A program made the position numbers and the translations under genes. The notes beneath the pieces were generated by a model that worked only from the letters and a program-made list of their open reading frames with translations, was not told the DNA's origin and searched no databases. Positions 59,468 through 64,000 of a stretch of DNA of 64,000 nt are shown here, piece by piece. The stretch's first letter is position 1; every line of letters starts with the position of its first letter. The stretch lies in NCBI GenBank assembly GCA_010093515.1, contig MU001681.1, forward strand, positions 509,566 to 573,565, read 5' to 3'. The DNA comes from Lineolata rhizophorae (Eukaryota > Ascomycota > Dothideomycetes > Lineolatales > Lineolataceae).

Positions 59468-61603
59468 ATGCTAGACGCCCCCAGGCGCTGGTTCCGGCGT
59501 AACAGGACAAACTTCGCTATAGGAGCGGGAGTCATTGGAGGCGCTTATCTCGCTGGACAGTATGTCCTCGGCAAAATATCGGAGGCGCGGCAGCGTTTGA
59601 GTGATGATCGCATCGCGAGGGACAAGTGAGTTTGGTCTCAATTTTGTTGGATGCCTTGTGGCTCTCTTCTTTGAAACGGGGATGATCGGTCGTGGAGAGT
59701 TTAATCTATTGGCACCATGCGATGCGACTAAAGCAGGTGCACTCAGAGCTACCTAGCACTTTCCCATGTTTGTCGCCTATCATTCAACTAACTTTGTCAT
59801 CTCCTAGTCTACGTCGCCGCTTCGAGCAGAATCAAGAGGATTGCACCTACACTGTCCTTGCCATCCTCCCGACAGCTTCGGAGAACATATTGAACGAGCT
59901 TCCTGTCGAGCGCACTCTTGCCGAATTGCAGCGGCAGAGAGCTGAACGCTTGGCTCGCAGCGGCAACGTGTCAGTCGCCTCATCGGATGTTGCACCTAGT
60001 ATCACAACAACAGAGGATGATACAGCCAGAAGTGAAGGCTTCGTGCATGCTAGCCAGCAGATAGCTAATGGAGAAGGAAAGAGCGAGAGCGCTGAGAATG
60101 GAAACGGGAGTGGAAGTGGGGAGGGAGAGAGCACCATAAAGGCTACGAAGAAGACTAAAGCGCAGCTGTGGAGCGAATTGAAAATAAACTGTGAGTTTGA
60201 CTTGACGCTTAATATGACACAACCTAAACTAAAGCTAATATGTTGGCTAGCCATCACACGTGCTTTCACTCTGCTTTATACTCTATCTCTCCTCACCCTC
60301 CTTACTCGCATTCAACTCAATCTCCTGGGCCGCCGGAGCTACCTGGCCTCTGTTGTTTCGCTCGCCAGTCCACCCCCTCCCGGTGGCCCTAATTCTTCTG
60401 CCGCGGGAGCAACTCGCATCGAGCTTGAAAACCGGGACGACGATGCCGCCCTACAAGACACGTACTGCAGTGATTTCGACACTAATAGAAAGTATTTGAG
60501 CTTCAGTTGGTGGTTGCTACATCGCGGATGCAGGGATATTATGGAACGAGTGAAGGAGGCTGTGGAGACTGTGTTTGGTGGCTTGAATCCGAGGGAAGAG
60601 GTGACCTTGGAGAGAATAGGGGAATTGGTACTGGAGGTGAGGAGGAGAGTAGAGGGTAAAGATGTTGGGGAAAGAAGGTATATTCCCTTTCTACTTACTA
60701 TTCTACTTTCATTTGCCCCCTCATTTCTAGTGCAGTTGCGTGTAGGCATGGCCGATGTACAGCACCTTTACTTCTACATTTTGCTATTCATTTTATATAT
60801 CTATATGAGGTTCGCGTTGTCACTGTGACATTTGCGTGGGCTAACTAAGTTCTAGAAACATGAAATGGCTTCCTTTCCTCCTTCCACCCACGGATCAGGA
60901 ATCTTACGTCCTCCGCGAGAGCGGCATGACCACATCCTCTTCACCGCCGCCTACTCCCTCACCTGATAACGCTCCCAATGTTGACGTTCCTCCTGCCCTC
61001 CGCCGTCTACTCAACGAAACTTCCGATCTCATTGACTCCCCTAACTTCACCCACGTCCTTACCCGCCTCCTCGACGCCTGCTTCGGCCACCTAATTGACA
61101 TCAAGCTCGCCCAACTCGTGTACAAGTCCACCTCGTCCGATGCCCTATCCGGCTCAACTCCGGCTTCCTCCATCTCTCCACAGACACCTCAGGTGCGTGC
61201 GTCGCGCACCCGCCTCGCAGACGTGCTCCCCGTCTTCACGCGCCAAGCGCACGTCATCGGCGCGGCCGGCGACACCGACGTCGTGCGCAACGAGTACATT
61301 GACGTACTCGACGAGGTCGGCGAGCTGCGCGCCTTCGCTGCCGTCGTGTACAGCAGCAACTGGGAGATCGAGGGAGAAGGTCTGGGTGTTGCTGGTGCTG
61401 GAGCCGACGTTAGTGGAGAGTTGGCGGCCGAGTTGGGTGACGTAAAAGGGGGGTCGGGTGATACGTGGAAGGAGGACGATTTGTCTAGGCCGGGGACTGC
61501 AGGGACGGATGCGGAGGGACCGGGCACGACGCCAGTGGGTGGGGAGGAGAGCTCGTTGTTTGAGAGTGCGTGGGGAAAGGCAACGGCGAGCAGTTTTGGC
61601 TGA
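59468..61603 (+). CDS. PEX3: peroxin-3, peroxisomal membrane biogenesis factor
   Basis: Docks Pex19 with its membrane-protein cargo on the ER or peroxisome, and so is needed to build peroxisomal membranes. Four exons, 59468-59625, 59808-60190, 60251-60677 and 60856-61603, join in frame to 571 residues. The N-terminus MLDAPRRWFRRNRTNFAIGA is the basic targeting stretch followed by the single membrane anchor (about residues 16-36). After the first junction comes NLRRRFEQNQEDCTYTVLAI, then the conserved ITRAFTLLYTLSLLTLLTRI block after the second, and WLPFLLPPTDQESYVLRESG after the third. Introns 59626-59807, 60191-60250 and 60678-60855 have GT..TAG ends with CTAAC-like branch points. A Ser/Gly/Glu-rich loop near residues 115-170 is a variable insert. 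The C-terminal ~90 residues are Gly/Ser-rich and poorly conserved. The model is complete. Confidence 0.95.
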
Positions 61604-62458
61604 GTATAATCAGCTATTGGGTTGTTGTTCAATGAGGGATGCATTATGGTTATTGGACCATCGCTAGGGCTGACTGGGCTAGCAGGTTTGTTGGATAAGC
61701 CGTGAGAAAGGCCCAAAGAGGAGCTGGGTCAAGGAGCGGTCCGTGACTGTTGCATTATGATCATTCGTTAGGGTTTACGACATGACCGCTGAATATACCC
61801 TTCTTAAATTCTTAATTATCACGCCGGATTTGTGGTGAATAACTTCTTACGCCCTGCTAATTGGCATATGATAGTCTCGCTCACCCCAAACAGTACTAAA
61901 CATCTTCTCGCGCAACAATAGCGATGTGTCTGCGAATTATGGCGCCATCCTCGAAGAGCTCGTCCTATTCGTCGCAAGGATATGCCTAATCCTTCCTGAA
62001 AATAGAGTACGCAACAAATTGAGAACTACACAGTAGGTCTCGCCACAATTCTGTCGGTAGAGGGAAGGACACCTTGTCCCTGTAAACGGTCATACAGTTT
62101 ACAAGGGGCCGCTGCAAGTTTGGACCCCGCATATGTATTAGCGAAGACGGTGGGCCGTAAGGCCTGGGCCCAGTCCCGCATTCCATTGCACAGAACCCCG
62201 CTGCATGGGGGCCATAACCAGACTCCAACGTTTGTCGGCAATTACGAGCAGGAATTGTGTTATTGAAATATAAAAGCCCTCGTCCAATTGCATAGTCATC
62301 CCTCTTTTTTGTTTTAGGGGGTCACCATTTAGCTCCTTGCTTTCATATATGAGGCCTCAGTCTGCCACATTATTTCCTTAAGCTCTCGACTGAGTGCCTT
62401 TACTCTTTGGCCGCTTGATCCTATTGTGTTTTATAGTACATCAAAATTTGAATTCAAG
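61604..62458. other. intergenic between PEX3 and the O-methyltransferase
   Basis: The PEX3 3' flank and the methyltransferase promoter. No open frame of note. A T-rich leader is seen at 62304-62420. Confidence 0.55.
62269..62275 (+). promoter_or_regulatory. TATA box candidate of the O-methyltransferase
   Basis: TATAAAA lies 184 bp before the ATG at 62459. A clear TATA box fits a regulated gene more than a housekeeping one. Confidence 0.45.
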
Positions 62459-64000
62459 ATGGCGTCAAGAGCATCCTCCCTTGTCAACGAGCTTTCGACT
62501 ATCATCAAAAGTCCAACATTTGAATGCGATTCGGAGATGCAGACGAAGGCCATAGCTCTGAGCAGACGCCTGAACATGGCATTAAAGCAACCGCCAGATG
62601 CGGCTCTTGAACTGATGTTCTGGGTAAGTAATGTACAAACGGCAACTAGATATAGCTCCGTCTCTCCACGCATAAGACGAGACCAACCATTGACAAGTGT
62701 TCATAGCCTGGCTTTGTATTTTGTTTCCGGGTCGCAATCGAACTCGGCTTGTTCAGTCTCATTGTCGAAAGCGACAAGCCAAGAACCGCTGTAGAACTCT
62801 CCCAGACTACTGGAGCGGAGGAACAACTGATTGGTATAGTCTTCCAGCTATCAGCCCTATCGATAAATGCACTGACAAGATCTCTTGAGGTATAAAGTTC
62901 GCATCATGCGAGCTATATCTGGGTTCGGCTTCGTCGACGAAACAGGCGACAATGTCTGGAGGGCCAATCCTCAAACGCATGCCATGGCCCAAAAGCCCAT
63001 TCAAGCAGCTCACATTCACATGTAAGTGCATTCTGGTTCCCCACAATTCTCAGTCTCCCCAGACGACTTCGATTTGAAGTAATATAATCAACCCCTCTTG
63101 GTGATCACAACAATAAGTACTTCTGTCACCAGATCAGCCGATTATGCCTTCGCCAGCTGGCCCTGTAAGCACACATTAGATGGCCAGCCACTCATTACAC
63201 TTATTCTCACAGCTGGGATCAATGCACTACCACTATGGCCAAAATGCTTCCGTTCCTCGCCCAAACGGGCTGGAAATGCCCGACCGACGCCCATGCTGGT
63301 GCTTTCCAGTATGCCTTCGACACCGACAAGGAGGTCTTCGAGTACTGGCACGAGATACCAGCCGTGATGCAGAACTTCAACACCTTCATGACGGGCAATC
63401 GTGGCTCGCGGCCAGCTTGGACCGAGTGGTACCCCGTGCGGGAGCGAGTGATCGATGGGTTCGACGCCCAGGATGGAGACGGCGTTCTCCTTGTTGATGT
63501 CGCTGGCGGAAGAGGCCATGATGTTGAACACTTTCTGAGGAAGATGCGAGACGAGGTGGGGGAGGAGTGGAAGGGAAGGCTTGTCTTGGAGGACTTGCCA
63601 AAGGTGATAGAGGATATCAGTGAGTTGAATGGGAGGATTGAGAAGGTCAAGTATGATTTCTTCACTCCGCAGCCCATCAAAGGTGAGTTTATTTTTAGTC
63701 GATCAGAGCTAGTTCCCCATTTTCCCAACCCCAATTCTATACAAAGAAAAAAGAAAAAGGATGAAGGGACTCATACTAACTGATATATAGGAGCGCGTAC
63801 ATACTTCTTCCGTTTCGTTTTCCACGACTGGTCTGACGAACTTTGCCTCAAAATCCTCGAAAATCTTGTCCCAGCTATGAAAAGAGGACACTCCAAGGTT
63901 CTCTTCAACGAGATTATCATCCCAAACAGAGACTCGCCAATGTTCTACGTCGGCATGGATATGAGTATGATGGCCATGCATACTGCGAAAGAACGTAGTG
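62459..64000 (+). CDS. S-adenosylmethionine O-methyltransferase (3' end outside window)
   Basis: Plant-type (caffeate/flavonoid-like) O-methyltransferase as found in fungal secondary metabolism; the substrate cannot be told. Exons 62459-62623, 62707-62833, 62898-63021, 63213-63682 and 63791 to beyond 64000 stay in frame for at least 365 residues. The N-terminal helical dimerisation region includes VAIELGLFSLIVESDKP and the winged helix RIMRAISGFGFVDE. The SAM-binding loop is VDVAGGRG at about 233-240; the family norm is VDVGGGxG. The catalytic base is expected at H307 in FRFVFHDWSDE, and the MMAMHTAKERS stretch at the edge is the usual end of the core. Introns have clean signals, including CATACTAAC before the last one. 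The frame is open at the right edge, so this is a partial gene. Confidence 0.88.

Overview
The window is nuclear DNA of a filamentous ascomycete (Pezizomycotina). Genes are dispersed and monocistronic. Introns are short (55-353 nt), with GT..AG ends and CTAAC/CTGAC-type branch points. The gene set includes ATG101 (absent from S. cerevisiae), a THO2 subunit with a long Arg/Asp-rich tail, and Pex3, Hem1 and Orc2 of filamentous-fungal type. Species or class cannot be read reliably. Intergenic spaces are long (0.8-4.4 kb) and many leaders are pyrimidine-rich.

Layout, left to right. (1) 1-13 kb: a CorA/Alr/Mnr2-type Mg2+ transporter (+), acireductone dioxygenase of methionine salvage (-), a small GIGGAGN-repeat protein (+), an AT-rich stretch with an odd Pol III tRNA-like locus (-), and glutathione synthetase (-). 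(2) 14-32 kb, all +: a single-exon ATRX/ARIP4-like SNF2 ATPase, mitochondrial 5-aminolevulinate synthase, and THO2. (3) 32-36.3 kb: a large non-coding block with clustered TACGTA-like motifs and low-complexity tracts. (4) 36.3-45 kb: an Erf4-type palmitoyltransferase subunit with an unresolved 5' end (+), facing a 1,199-residue TMEM198-like membrane protein (-). (5) 49-53 kb: ORC2 (+) and ATG101 (-), convergent. (6) 55.9-64 kb, all +: an unrecognised two-hydrophobic-segment protein, PEX3, and an O-methyltransferase cut by the window edge.

Most genes are unrelated housekeeping functions: ion uptake, sulfur and glutathione metabolism, heme synthesis, chromatin and mRNP export, replication licensing, autophagy, peroxisome biogenesis and protein lipidation. 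There is no operon and no complete biosynthetic cluster. The terminal O-methyltransferase could be the edge of a secondary-metabolite locus beyond the window.

Exon structures were assembled by eye from splice signals, reading phase and family conservation. Ten multi-exon or single-exon models close in frame. The Erf4 start, the first exon of the unknown gene and the tRNA isotype are the weak points.
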